Of a DNA stretch of 13,254 bases, positions 1 to 6,081 are shown piece after piece. Location of the stretch: assembly GCA_035763085.1 (NCBI GenBank), contig DASUBV010000103.1, forward strand, positions 1-13,254, written 5' to 3'. The position numbers and the translations under genes are program-made. How positions within the stretch are numbered: position 1 is the stretch's first letter; each line of letters opens with the position of its first letter. The notes beneath the pieces were generated by a model. That model was not told where the DNA came from. It was given only the letters and a program-made list of their open reading frames with translations, and did not search any database. The stretch is from DASUBV01 sp035763085. Its GTDB lineage: Bacteria; Actinomycetota; Actinomycetes; Streptosporangiales; Streptosporangiaceae.

Positions 1-360
1 CAGCTCGTAGTCGTCGAGCAGGCGGCCGGCGAGCTCGGCGTCCCAGTTCGGGTAGAACATCGCCGCCGCCGCCAGCGCCTGGCTGACCTTCAGGTCCGGG
101 TAGGTCTGGTCCTCCCGGATGAGCACCATGCGGCGCAGCACCGCGTCGTTCTCCAGGGGAGCCGCCCCGAGCACCCTGACCCGCCCGGCGGTGGCGACCT
201 CCTGGCCCGACAGGATGCGCAGCAGCGTGCTCTTGCCCGCGCCGTTGCGGCCCAGCAGGCCGACGATCGACGGGGTCCCGATGTCGAAGGTGACCTCGCG
301 CAGGGCCTGATGGTCACCGAAGCGCCGTCCCACCCCGGTCAGGGAGATCGCCGGCGTCAT
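1..360 (-). CDS. ABC transporter ATP-binding protein (3' part outside window)
   Basis: The ATPase subunit of an ABC transporter; it would bind ATP at the cytoplasmic face of the membrane and power a permease encoded further downstream on the minus strand, outside the window. The first 120 residues are visible. Residues 5-30 look like the first strands of the nucleotide-binding domain, and residues 35-45 (GLLGRNGAGKS) are a textbook Walker A. Gln85 in IREDQTYPDL fits the Q-loop. The signature motif, Walker B and H-loop lie beyond the window edge. The ATG overlaps the stop of the upstream GntR gene in an ATGA arrangement, implying translational coupling. GntR-plus-ATPase pairs of this kind are typical of YtrA-type operons in Gram-positive bacteria, often linked to cell-envelope stress or antibiotics. 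The substrate cannot be inferred from the part seen. Confidence 0.9.
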   Translation of the reverse strand, partial: MTPAISLTGVGRRFGDHQALREVTFDIGTPSIVGLLGRNGAGKSTLLRILSGQEVATAGRVRVLGAAPLENDAVLRRMVLIREDQTYPDLKVSQALAAAAMFYPNWDAELAGRLLDDYEL

Positions 361-749
361 GACGTGCTCCCGGCCGGCAGCGCGGCGGCGACCAGCTCCT
401 CGTGCACCAGCCCGGTCAGGTCGTCCAGCCCGAGCCCGAGCCGTGCGCCCTCGGTCACCATCGGGCGCACGTACCGCTCGGCGAACTGCCGGCGCCGCAC
501 GCTGACCAGCCGCTCCCGCGCGCCCGCAGCCACGAACATGCCCACGCCCCGCCGCTTCTCCGCCAGGCCGTCGTCGACCAGGACGGACAGCGCGTGGGCC
601 GCGGTTGCCGGATTGACCCGGTGGAACGCCGCCAGGTCGTTGGTTGACGGGATCCGCTCGCCCTCGCCCAGCCCGCCGTCAGCGATCTGATTCGCCAGCT
701 GATCAGCGATCTGGGCAAAGATCGGCCCGCTCTCATTAGCCGGTGCCAC
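357..749 (-). CDS. GntR-family transcriptional regulator, YtrA type
   Basis: A 130-residue DNA-binding repressor, the short size typical of the YtrA subfamily of GntR regulators, which have a winged helix and only a brief C-terminal dimerisation tail. Residues 8-75 form the wHTH: PIFAQIADQLANQIADG, then GERIPSTNDLA, then the recognition helix region RVNPATAAHALSVLVDDGL and the wing KRRGVGMFV. The tail (76-130) is Arg-rich and then helical. The start is GTG at 749, with AGGAGAGGTGG upstream as ribosome binding site. Its stop overlaps the ATG of the downstream ABC ATPase, so the two are probably one operon, and autoregulation is the usual mode in this family. Two similar TAGTnnACT sites lie just upstream. 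Family assignment is secure; the effector is unknown. Confidence 0.92.
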   Translation of the reverse strand: MAPANESGPIFAQIADQLANQIADGGLGEGERIPSTNDLAAFHRVNPATAAHALSVLVDDGLAEKRRGVGMFVAAGARERLVSVRRRQFAERYVRPMVTEGARLGLGLDDLTGLVHEELVAAALPAGSTS

Positions 750-766
750 CGACTCGCCACCTCTCC

Positions 767-819
767 TAGTGCACTGGTTCAGTAGTCAACTAATACACCG
801 ACGAACGGAGCGGTGGCAA
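767..819 (-). promoter_or_regulatory. Candidate promoter and twin operator of the GntR-ABC operon
   Basis: Reading the minus strand, TTGCCA (814-819) and TATTAG (790-795) with an 18-bp spacer are a plausible -35/-10 pair. Two related sites follow: tagtcaacta (783-792), a TAGT-NN-ACTA dyad, and tagtgcactg (767-776), which shares TAGTNNACT and contains the perfect palindrome AGTGCACT. Their centres are 16 bp apart. Both lie between the candidate -10 and the ribosome binding site, where a repressor would block transcription. Binding by the adjacent GntR protein is an inference. Confidence 0.4.
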
Positions 820-820
820 A

Positions 821-925
821 TTACCGTCCGCGGATCGACGGCAGCTGGCTACTGAGGACGAGATGGATCGCGGCCGCGGCCAGGAGAAGGCCGGTCACGC
901 GTCGCTGCCACCCCAGCCACGCGGG
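821..925 (-). other. Out-of-frame remainder of the LysE C-terminus
   Basis: This 34-codon stretch plus TAA has no start of its own, but its translation (PAWLGWQRRVTG followed by the Leu/Ala-rich LLLAAAAIHLVLSS) matches the normal end of LysE/RhtB exporters: a short basic loop and a final helix. The join to the upstream frame would fall in the GGGCCC-containing stretch near 923-929. This is direct evidence that the exporter was, or still is, about 216 residues long. Confidence 0.7.
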
Positions 926-1469
926 CCCTGGCCAGGAAGGCGGCGAGGCCGCCTGCGGCGACGACGATCGTCGCGTTCACGGCGGCGCTGACGGTGATCT
1001 GGATCAGCCCGAGCGCGAAGCCCTGCGCGATCAGGTGACCGCGGCCGGGGGCGAGGAACTGGGGGATCAGGGCGAGGTACATGATCGCGGCCTTGGGGTT
1101 GAGCAGGTTGGTGAGCAGGCCCATCCGCAGCAGCCGGGCCGCGGGGTCCCGCGGAAGCTCGCGGGGCTGGAACAGGGTGAAGCCGGCGGGCCGGAGCGCC
1201 TGCCACGCCAGGTACAGCAAGTAGGCCGCGCCGGCCAGCGTGACCCCGGTGTAGAGCCAGCGGGCGGTGCGGAACACGCCCGCGAGCCCGAGGTTCGCGA
1301 CGGTCATGTAGATGACGAAGCCGGCGATGGTGCCCAGCAGCGACAACAGCCCGGCCCGCCAGCCCTGCGAGAGGCTGCGCGAGACCAGGTAGATCATGTT
1401 CGGCCCCGGAGTGAGGACCATGGTGAGCGCCACGAGCGCGATCCCGGCGGCTGACGTGATGCTGATCAA
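849..1469 (-). CDS. LysE/RhtB-family amino-acid exporter, C-terminus frameshifted
   Basis: An integral membrane exporter of the LysE/RhtB family, which extrudes amino acids or similar small molecules. Family signatures are clear: the first membrane helix with LTPGPNMIYLVSRSL (about residues 19-33) and the mid-protein GLLTNLLNPKAAIMYLALIP. The start is taken as TTG at 1469 because AAGGAG sits 5 nt upstream; TTG at 1472 is too close to it. As written the frame ends at 849 after 206 residues, but the last 24 residues are Arg/Pro-rich and unlike the family. Shifting frame near 923-929 gives PAWLGWQRRVTGLLLAAAA and a stop at 821, the expected final helix. So the gene carries an indel (one base gained or two lost) that costs the last membrane segment, or the sequence has an error. 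It is divergent from the MocR regulator, its likely controller. Confidence 0.85.
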   Translation of the reverse strand: MISITSAAGIALVALTMVLTPGPNMIYLVSRSLSQGWRAGLLSLLGTIAGFVIYMTVANLGLAGVFRTARWLYTGVTLAGAAYLLYLAWQALRPAGFTLFQPRELPRDPAARLLRMGLLTNLLNPKAAIMYLALIPQFLAPGRGHLIAQGFALGLIQITVSAAVNATIVVAAGGLAAFLARARVAGVAATRDRPSPGRGRDPSRPQ

Positions 1470-1494
1470 CAAGGCTCCTTCCGGCGCGCCCACC

Positions 1495-1534
1495 TTGATA
1501 CGCTTTGCCGTCAAGAAGCAAAGTGTCCTAAGAC
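1495..1534. promoter_or_regulatory. Shared lysE / mocR control region with dyad
   Basis: The short region between the divergent exporter and MocR gene holds a perfect 6-bp dyad, CTTTGC (1503-1508) and GCAAAG (1518-1523), 9 bp apart. For the plus-strand regulator, TTGCCG (1505-1510) and TAAGAC (1529-1534) with 18 bp between them are a weak -35/-10 pair. AAAGTGTCCTA (1520-1530) lies inside it and resembles the AAAGTG..CTA half-sites I recall for PdxR-type MocR regulators, though no second direct copy is evident. Joint regulation of both genes is inferred. Confidence 0.35.
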
Positions 1535-1558
1535 GCATCGGATGAGAGGAACCACGTC

Positions 1559-2953
1559 GTGCGTGAGCCGTCACCGTGGTCGCCCCGCCTGGCTCCCTCC
1601 GGCGCGCCGGTGTCGCAGCGGCTCATCGCAGCGCTGGCCGAGGACATCACCGATGGCGGGGTGTCGTCCGGCGCCCGCCTGCCCGCGCACCGGGTGCTGG
1701 CCGCTGAGCTGGGCATCAGCACCGGGACCGTCACGAAGGCCTACGCGGCGCTGGAACGCCGCGGGCTGGTGCGGGGCTCGCGGGGCCGCGGAGTGTTCGT
1801 GGCGTACCGGGGGAGTGACGCCGCCGGGATCCTCGACCTGGCGGCGAACATGCCGCCGGCCGTGCTGGGCGACGACGCGCTGGGCGCCGCCATGACGGTG
1901 GTGAGCCGCCGCATCGATGCCCGCGGCCTGGCGGACTACGGGCCGCCGGGCGGGCAGCCCGGTCATCGCGGCTGCGTGGCCGCCTGGATCACGGCGTCCG
2001 GGCTCGACCTGGACGCCAGCGACCTGGTGCTGTGCAATGGCGCGCAGCAGGCTATCGCCGCGGCGATGCTCGCGGCCTCGCCCGGTCAGGCACGCGCCCC
2101 GGTCTTCACCGAGGAGTTCACCTTCCCGGGCGCCCTGCGCTATGCCGGGCTCGCCGGCCACCCGGTCCACCCAGTCGGAACCGATGGCGAGGGGCTGCAC
2201 CCGGCAGCCCTGGACCGCGCCCTGGCCGCCCGCCCGCGGGCAGCAGCCGTCCGCCCGCTGCTGTATGTGACGGCGACCCTGCACAACCCGACTGCCGCGA
2301 CCATGGGCGGCCGGCGCAGGCGCGAGATCGTCCGCATCGCACGCCGGCATGACGCCGTCATCATCGAAGATGACGTCTACGCCCTCAGCCAGGACCGGAC
2401 CGCCCCGGCGCTGGTCGAACTCGCCCCGGACCGCACCTTCTACGTCACCAGCGCGTCCAAGGCGCTGAGTCCCGCTATCCGGGTCGGTGCCCTGCTCCCG
2501 CCAGCCGCGTTTCGCGATCGCGCTATCGCGGCTGTCCGGGCCCTGGCCCAGCCGGTCTCACCTATCCAGTGCGAGCTTCTGGCTGAACTCACCCGGGTCG
2601 GCATCGCTGACGAGGTGCGCACGGCCATCCGCCGCGAGGGGACCCGCCGCAGCGCGCTTGCCCGGACGATCCTGGGACCGTCGCTGCAGGCCTCGGACCA
2701 GGGCGGCTACCACGCTTTCCTGCCGCTGCCGCGCCAGCTTGCCGATGCCGTGGTGCTGGCCGCGGCCAGTGATGGCGTTGAGCTGACCCCCCCTGCCGCT
2801 GTCATGGCCGACCCGGCCAGCCCGCGCAGCGGTATCCGGATCTGCCTCGGCGGCCCGTCGTGGGCCGGGCTCTCCCGCGGACTGGTCACGGTACGCGCCG
2901 TGGTCGAGCGAGCCGGGAACGCGCAGCGGCGGGCTGCCCGGTCATACGGGTAG
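1559..2953 (+). CDS. MocR-type regulator (GntR wHTH fused to class I aminotransferase fold)
   Basis: A 464-residue PLP-dependent transcription factor. Residues 17-82 are a GntR winged helix (PVSQRLIAALAEDITDG, RVLAAELGISTGTVTKAYAA, then a wing ending in GRGVFV). Residues about 92-455 form the aminotransferase-like domain. PLP-site residues are present: Asn243 in LHNPTAATM, Asp271/272 and Tyr274 in IIEDDVYALS, Schiff-base Lys301 in TSASKALSPAIRVG, and substrate-carboxylate Arg427 in GIRICLGG. The protein should therefore still bind PLP; MocR proteins sense PLP or amino-compound adducts rather than doing metabolism. The start is GTG at 1559, with GAGAGGA 8 nt upstream. It diverges from the LysE exporter, so controlling amino-acid export is the natural guess. 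PdxR (vitamin B6) function is less likely, as no pdxS/T gene is adjacent. Confidence 0.93.
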   Translation: MREPSPWSPRLAPSGAPVSQRLIAALAEDITDGGVSSGARLPAHRVLAAELGISTGTVTKAYAALERRGLVRGSRGRGVFVAYRGSDAAGILDLAANMPPAVLGDDALGAAMTVVSRRIDARGLADYGPPGGQPGHRGCVAAWITASGLDLDASDLVLCNGAQQAIAAAMLAASPGQARAPVFTEEFTFPGALRYAGLAGHPVHPVGTDGEGLHPAALDRALAARPRAAAVRPLLYVTATLHNPTAATMGGRRRREIVRIARRHDAVIIEDDVYALSQDRTAPALVELAPDRTFYVTSASKALSPAIRVGALLPPAAFRDRAIAAVRALAQPVSPIQCELLAELTRVGIADEVRTAIRREGTRRSALARTILGPSLQASDQGGYHAFLPLPRQLADAVVLAAASDGVELTPPAAVMADPASPRSGIRICLGGPSWAGLSRGLVTVRAVVERAGNAQRRAARSYG

Positions 2954-2963
2954 CGCCCAGCAG

Positions 2964-3002
2964 CGCGGGCGCGGCGGCGCCGTGATTTACCGTGCGCCCG
3001 CG
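2964..3002. terminator. Candidate bidirectional terminator between mocR and trpS
   Basis: Perfect 9-bp arms CGCGGGCGC (2964-2972) and GCGCCCGCG (2994-3002) flank a 21-base loop. The genes converge here, ending at 2953 (plus) and 2987 (minus). The trpS stop codon lies inside the loop, so the hairpin overlaps its last codons. There is no U-tract, as is common for actinobacterial terminators. Confidence 0.45.
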
Positions 3003-4033
3003 TGACGGCTGATCCCCATGGCCTCGCGGGCGCGCTGCAGGACCGGCCCGGCCACGGCGGCGGCCCGCTCGGCGCCGCGGTCCAGGGTGCGGCCCAGCTC
3101 CGCCGGATCGCCCAGCAGCTCATCGTGGCGCGCGCGGACCGGGGCCAGCTCAGCCTCGATCGCCTCGGCGCAGGCCTGCTTCAGGTCCCCGTAGCGGCGG
3201 TAGGCGGCCATCACCGCCGCGGGCGTGCCGTCGGTCAGCACCGCGATGATCTCGGCCAGGTTGGACAGGCCCGGCTTGGCCTGCGGGTCGTAGCGCATCT
3301 CGCCGTCACTGTCGGTGACGGCCCGGCGGACCTTGCGGCGCACGACGTCCGGCCCGTCCAGCAGCCGGATCACGCCCGGCGCGTCCAGCGGCGCGGACTT
3401 GCTCATCTTCTTCGCCGGGTCGGCCAGGTCGCGCACGGTCGCGGCCAGCGCCGCCGGCACCAGTTCGGGCACCGTGAACGTGGGCCCGTAGGTGGCGTTG
3501 AACCGCTGCGCGACGTCGCGGGCCAGCTCCACATGCTGGGACTGGTCCTGGCCGACCGGCACCCGGGCGGCGTCGTAGAGCAGGATGTCGGCCGCCATCA
3601 GGCAGGGGTAGGTAAACAGCGATGCGCGCGTGCCCGGCCGCCCGCCCTTCTCCTTGAACTGGATCATCCGGCTCAGCTCGCCGATGTGGGCGGTCGATTC
3701 CAGCAGGTAGCTCAGCTCCACGTGCGCCGCGACATCGGACTGCACGAACACGGTCGCCCGGTCCGGGTCGACGCCGGCGGCGAGGTACAGCGCCGCGGTG
3801 GACAGCGTCAGCCGCCGCAGCTGCGCCGGGTCATGCTCGGTCGTCAGGGCATGCAGGTTGGCGACGAAATAGAAGCCGTTGTCCTGATAGGCGCGGAACC
3901 GGCGCAGCGCCCCCAGGTAGTTGCCGAGGGTAAGCGAGCCGGAGGGCGTGATGCCCGACAGCTCGCGAGCCAGGGCAGCAGCACCCGGCCGCGCAGCGGA
4001 CGGGGGAGCGGTGGTGTGCAGCAGGGCCGTCAT
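2987..4033 (-). CDS. trpS: Tryptophan--tRNA ligase
   Basis: Cytoplasmic class I aminoacyl-tRNA synthetase that charges tRNA-Trp with tryptophan using ATP. The HIGH-type motif is TPSGSLTLGNYLGA (29-42). MAADILLY (146-153), VPVGQDQSQHVELARD (158-173) and KKMSKS (208-213) are also present, and 348 residues is normal for the family plus a 24-residue N-terminal extension. The ATG at 4033 has GGAG 7 nt upstream. Compared with Geobacillus stearothermophilus TrpRS, the position of Gln9 is Thr29 (SGITPSG), while His43 is kept as His61 (NLHALT). Gln9 and His43 lie in the tryptophan/indolmycin pocket, so altered inhibitor sensitivity is possible but unproven. A Trp-codon attenuator precedes the gene, the arrangement known for the auxiliary indolmycin-resistant TrpRS of Streptomyces coelicolor. 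Whether this is the only trpS of the genome cannot be told. Confidence 0.97.
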   Translation of the reverse strand: MTALLHTTAPPSAARPGAAALARELSGITPSGSLTLGNYLGALRRFRAYQDNGFYFVANLHALTTEHDPAQLRRLTLSTAALYLAAGVDPDRATVFVQSDVAAHVELSYLLESTAHIGELSRMIQFKEKGGRPGTRASLFTYPCLMAADILLYDAARVPVGQDQSQHVELARDVAQRFNATYGPTFTVPELVPAALAATVRDLADPAKKMSKSAPLDAPGVIRLLDGPDVVRRKVRRAVTDSDGEMRYDPQAKPGLSNLAEIIAVLTDGTPAAVMAAYRRYGDLKQACAEAIEAELAPVRARHDELLGDPAELGRTLDRGAERAAAVAGPVLQRAREAMGISRHAGAR

Positions 4034-4078
4034 GACTGGTCTCCGTGGTCAGGCCCGCCAGGCGACCGCGGAAACGCC

Positions 4079-4102
4079 GAAGCCGCCCGGGCGGGCGGCT
4101 TC
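4079..4102 (-). terminator. Attenuator terminator hairpin before trpS
   Basis: Perfect 10-bp arms GAAGCCGCCC and GGGCGGCTTC enclose a 4-base loop (plus-strand coordinates 4079-4088 and 4093-4102), 45 bases before the trpS start. A short UUU run follows on the transcript about 5 bases after the stem. The hairpin lies inside the untranslated leader of trpS rather than after a gene, which supports a regulatory role. Confidence 0.75.
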
Positions 4103-4140
4103 AAGTCAGGGCATGAGTCAGGAGCCGTCCGTCAGGACGG
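4079..4140 (-). promoter_or_regulatory. Ribosome-mediated transcription attenuator of trpS
   Basis: Four RNA segments read on the minus strand form the classic switch. Segments 1 and 2, CCGUCC (4135-4140) and GGACGG (4125-4130), pair as a 6-bp hairpin with loop UGAC. Segment 2 extended, GGACGGCU (4123-4130), can instead pair with segment 3, AGCCGCCC (4093-4100), at 7 of 8 positions. Segments 3 and 4 form the terminator. A ribosome stalled on UGG-UGG covers segment 1, frees segment 2, sequesters segment 3 and allows read-through into trpS. With charged tRNA-Trp the ribosome moves to the stop and the terminator wins. The GCAUGAG in the leader ORF can also pair with CUCAUGC (4111-4117). Mechanism is inferred from known trp attenuators; the pairings are seen directly. 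Confidence 0.8.
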
Positions 4141-4170
4141 CCACCAGCTATTGCTCATGCGCGCAGGCAT
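4132..4170 (-). CDS. trpS leader peptide with tandem Trp codons
   Basis: A 12-codon ORF read as MPARMSNSWWPS, or 8 codons MSNSWWPS if the inner ATG at 4158 is used. It has two adjacent UGG codons (4141-4146) and ends in TGA at 4132-4134. The peptide itself needs no function; translation through UGG-UGG measures charged tRNA-Trp. The outer ATG is preceded by TACCCT (4177-4182) and exactly 6 nt, so the transcript probably begins at the A of the ATG (leaderless). The stop codon lies in the loop of the first hairpin of the attenuator. Two Trp codons in a row, next to a Trp-tRNA synthetase, are very unlikely by chance. Confidence 0.85.
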   Translation of the reverse strand: MPARMSNSWWPS

Positions 4171-4176
4171 GGGTCC

Positions 4177-4182
4177 AGGGTA
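4177..4182 (-). promoter_or_regulatory. -10 element for the trpS leader transcript
   Basis: TACCCT on the minus strand fits the actinobacterial TAnnnT -10 hexamer. Six bases separate it from the outer leader ATG at 4170, which would place transcription start on the ATG itself. No good -35 hexamer is visible at 16-18 bp. Confidence 0.5.
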
Positions 4183-4239
4183 GCCCAGCCGCGGCCGGGC
4201 CGCCGACTCGGCAAGCCCGGGCCAGGGTGGCCGTTTCGG

Positions 4240-4245
4240 TACGGT
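4240..4245 (+). promoter_or_regulatory. -10 element, probable leaderless start of the hydrolase gene
   Basis: TACGGT followed by exactly six bases and then the ATG at 4252. No purine-rich ribosome binding site precedes the ATG, so a leaderless mRNA starting at the A is the simplest reading. No clear -35 is seen. Confidence 0.45.
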
Positions 4246-4251
4246 TACCGC

Positions 4252-5118
4252 ATGAAGATCACGATCGGCAGCGGGGAGCTGGCTTACGACGAGGCAGGCA
4301 GCGGCCCGGCTGTCGTGCTCGTGCACGCCGGGCTGGCTGACCGCCGCATGTGGGAGCCGCAGTTCGCGGTTCTGGCACAGCACTACCGGGTGTTCCGTTT
4401 TGACTGGCGGGGTTTCGGGGAATCCGGCGACGCGGCCGGGCCGGTGTCCCGGCACGAGGACCTGCTCGGGCTCCTGGACGCCCTCGGCCTGGAGTCGGCC
4501 GCGCTGGTCGGCTGCTCCTACGGCGGCGCGCACGCGCTGGACGCGGCGCTGGCCGCGCCCGGCCGGGTGACCGCGCTCGCGCTGGTCTGCTCGGCGATCT
4601 CGGGCTATGAGATCTGGACGCCGCAGATGGCGGCGCTGGCGGCGGAGAAGGGCTCGTCGGGCATCCCGGCCGGGAGGCTGGCCGCCTACCGCGACCACAC
4701 CGCGGCTTCGGTGGACCCGGCCGACGTGGCGGCGATGGCCGCGGCCAACGTCCGGCTCATGGTGGTCGGCCCCTACCGCGAGCCCGGCGTGCTGGACCCG
4801 GCCGTGCATGAGCAGGCGCTGGAGATGTGCCGCGGGGTGTTCCGGCGCCAGTGGGCCGGCCCGGACGTCACCGAGGTGGAGCCGGACCGGCCCGCGCTCG
4901 GGCGCCTGGCTGAGCTGGCGCTGCCCGCGCTGGTGGTCAACGGCACCCACGACCTGCCGGCGGTGCAGGACATGGCGGGCGTGCTGGCCGCCGGGATCCC
5001 CGGCGCGCGCCGCCTCGACCTGCCGGCCGGCCACCTGCCCTCGCTGGAGACCCCGGACGCGCTGACCGGCGCGCTGCTGGAGTTCCTGGCCGCGACAGCG
5101 GCGAATCGGAGGTTCTAG
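4252..5118 (+). CDS. Alpha/beta-fold hydrolase
   Basis: A 288-residue cytoplasmic serine hydrolase of the alpha/beta-hydrolase superfamily. VVLVHAGLADRRMW (21-34) is the oxyanion-hole strand (HA replaces the usual HG), followed by FDWRGFGESG (50-59). The nucleophile elbow is GCSYGG with Ser89, the acid is Asp234 in VVNGTHDLP, and the base is His261 in LPAGHLPSLETP, so the triad is complete. Residues 118-212 form a helical cap. No signal peptide or membrane segment is visible. Start: ATG at 4252, probably leaderless. It stands alone between trpS (divergent) and the higA-like gene (convergent), so context gives no substrate. It could be an esterase, a lactonase-like enzyme or one of the many proline-iminopeptidase/haloperoxidase-like members; the sequence does not separate these. 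Confidence 0.93.
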   Translation: MKITIGSGELAYDEAGSGPAVVLVHAGLADRRMWEPQFAVLAQHYRVFRFDWRGFGESGDAAGPVSRHEDLLGLLDALGLESAALVGCSYGGAHALDAALAAPGRVTALALVCSAISGYEIWTPQMAALAAEKGSSGIPAGRLAAYRDHTAASVDPADVAAMAAANVRLMVVGPYREPGVLDPAVHEQALEMCRGVFRRQWAGPDVTEVEPDRPALGRLAELALPALVVNGTHDLPAVQDMAGVLAAGIPGARRLDLPAGHLPSLETPDALTGALLEFLAATAANRRF

Positions 5119-5179
5119 CTTGGGGACTGTGCTGTTTCGCCCGGTGCCTGCATCTTGCACGCGGATAGGATGGTTGCAA

Positions 5180-5217
5180 CCCCGTGCTGGCCAAGCCCCC
5201 CCATGGCTGGCACGGGG
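5180..5217. terminator. Bidirectional terminator hairpin
   Basis: CCCCGTGC (5180-5187) pairs with GCACGGGG (5210-5217), continued after a 2x2 internal mismatch by GCCA with TGGC, around a 10-base loop. It lies between the convergent ends of the hydrolase (5118) and the antitoxin (5252). The perfect palindrome GGTTGCAACC (5172-5181) abuts it. No U-tract. Confidence 0.55.
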
Positions 5218-5251
5218 CCTGCCGTCCCGGCTTCCCGGCGGCGGCCGCAGG

Positions 5252-5527
5252 TCAGACCAGCGCCAGCTGGCGGTCCAGAGCATGCGCGAGGCGCTGCAAG
5301 GTGGCTTCGGTCGGGTTGCCTGCGCCGCGCTCGATCCGGCTGATATCTGCCTGGCGCACGCCGGTCATCTCAGAGAGCTGCCGCTGGGTCAGCCCGCGAG
5401 CCACGCGCGCGTCCCGGAACTGCAGTCCGAGCGCAACTGCGTCCTCGAATCTTCGGCGAAGCTCAGCCTCGGCCGGGGCTTCCGCTTCCGCCTGCTGAGC
5501 CAGCCAGTCCCTGACGCTAGTACCCAT
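5252..5527 (-). CDS. XRE-family HTH protein, HigA-like antitoxin
   Basis: A 91-residue DNA-binding protein of the Cro/C1 (XRE) type. Residues 36-88 hold the five-helix HTH: QFRDARVARGLTQRQLSEMT, then GVRQADISRIERGAGNPTEA, then TLQRLAHAL. The N-terminus (1-35) is acidic and helical. In HigBA modules such a protein neutralises the toxin and represses the operon. I chose ATG at 5527 because GGGAGG lies 5 nt upstream; an in-frame TTG at 5551 would add eight residues but lacks such a site. The order (toxin gene first, antitoxin second) is the HigBA order. The partner upstream is frameshifted, and a separate candidate promoter lies between them, so the antitoxin may be expressed alone. Confidence 0.85.
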   Translation of the reverse strand: MGTSVRDWLAQQAEAEAPAEAELRRRFEDAVALGLQFRDARVARGLTQRQLSEMTGVRQADISRIERGAGNPTEATLQRLAHALDRQLALV

Positions 5528-5554
5528 CGCCGCCTCCCGGCCCTGATCCAATAT

Positions 5555-5584
5555 ATGTTAAAGCGTATCAGCGACCGATAGCAA
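5555..5584 (-). promoter_or_regulatory. Candidate promoter of the antitoxin gene
   Basis: On the minus strand TTGCTA (5579-5584) and TAACAT (5555-5560) are separated by 18 bp, a good sigma-70-like pair, about 28 bases before the chosen antitoxin start. The local sequence is AT-rich compared with its surroundings. Confidence 0.45.
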
Positions 5585-5632
5585 GTGGCTTCGGCGGCAC
5601 AGCACCATCGGGGCGGACTGCCGGCCGAGTTC

Positions 5633-6075
5633 TCAGCGTGCACGGCGTCGTCGGGTCTCCTGGCAGGATTTGAGCAGCTTTCGGGCCCGCGCGATTTCCC
5701 TGTTCTGTCGTCCTGGGCTTGAGTCCGTCGCCTTGTCGTAGCCGCCGATGAGCAGAATGACCCGTTGTCCGGCTGTGCAGAAGAACACTCGGAGCAAGAT
5801 CTTCTCAGGTGGTCCGACGGCGGCCGCGTGAGGAAGGCCAGTGATTTTGTGCTGAATCTCGGCTGCTGACCATCGCACACGAAACTCGTACAGCCCCCGC
5901 CAAGCGCCTTGCCGTATTCGGTCTGCATGACGTCAAGGCCGCGCTGCATGAGCACGAGCCGAATTGCCGCTCTGAAGGCCGCTGACTTCTGCGCTGAGAG
6001 TTTCTCGGCCCACTCCCGGCAGGGCTCGCGGCCGGTCCCGTCAGCGTAGAACTCAACGTGCCACTCGTCGGCCAT
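5633..6075 (-). pseudogene. HigB/Gp49-like toxin gene, frameshifted
   Basis: The first part reads MADEWHVEFYADGTGREPC and on to TEYGKALGGG. The second part, one frame over, reads LYEFRVRWSAAEIQHKI, then KILLRVFFCTAGQRVILLIG, then a Lys/Arg-rich helical tail. Joined, they give about 147 residues with the pattern of the HigB/phage Gp49 family (RelE-like mRNA-cleaving toxins). The break is at a C5 run, 5894-5898 (G5 on the coding strand): one additional G restores the frame exactly. Unrepaired, the first frame continues as a long nonsense C-terminus through the antitoxin region to 5389. Start: ATG at 6075, 6 nt after TACGGT (6082-6087), so probably leaderless. Either the toxin is lost while the antitoxin is kept, or a homopolymer sequencing error is present. 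Confidence 0.8.
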
Positions 6076-6081
6076 GCCCGG

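Noticed and set aside
4132..5283. Minus-strand open frame of 383 codons antisense to the hydrolase
   Set aside because: Most of it is a shadow of the hydrolase gene. Only its last 12 codons are real, as the trpS leader peptide, with a separate -10 just upstream.
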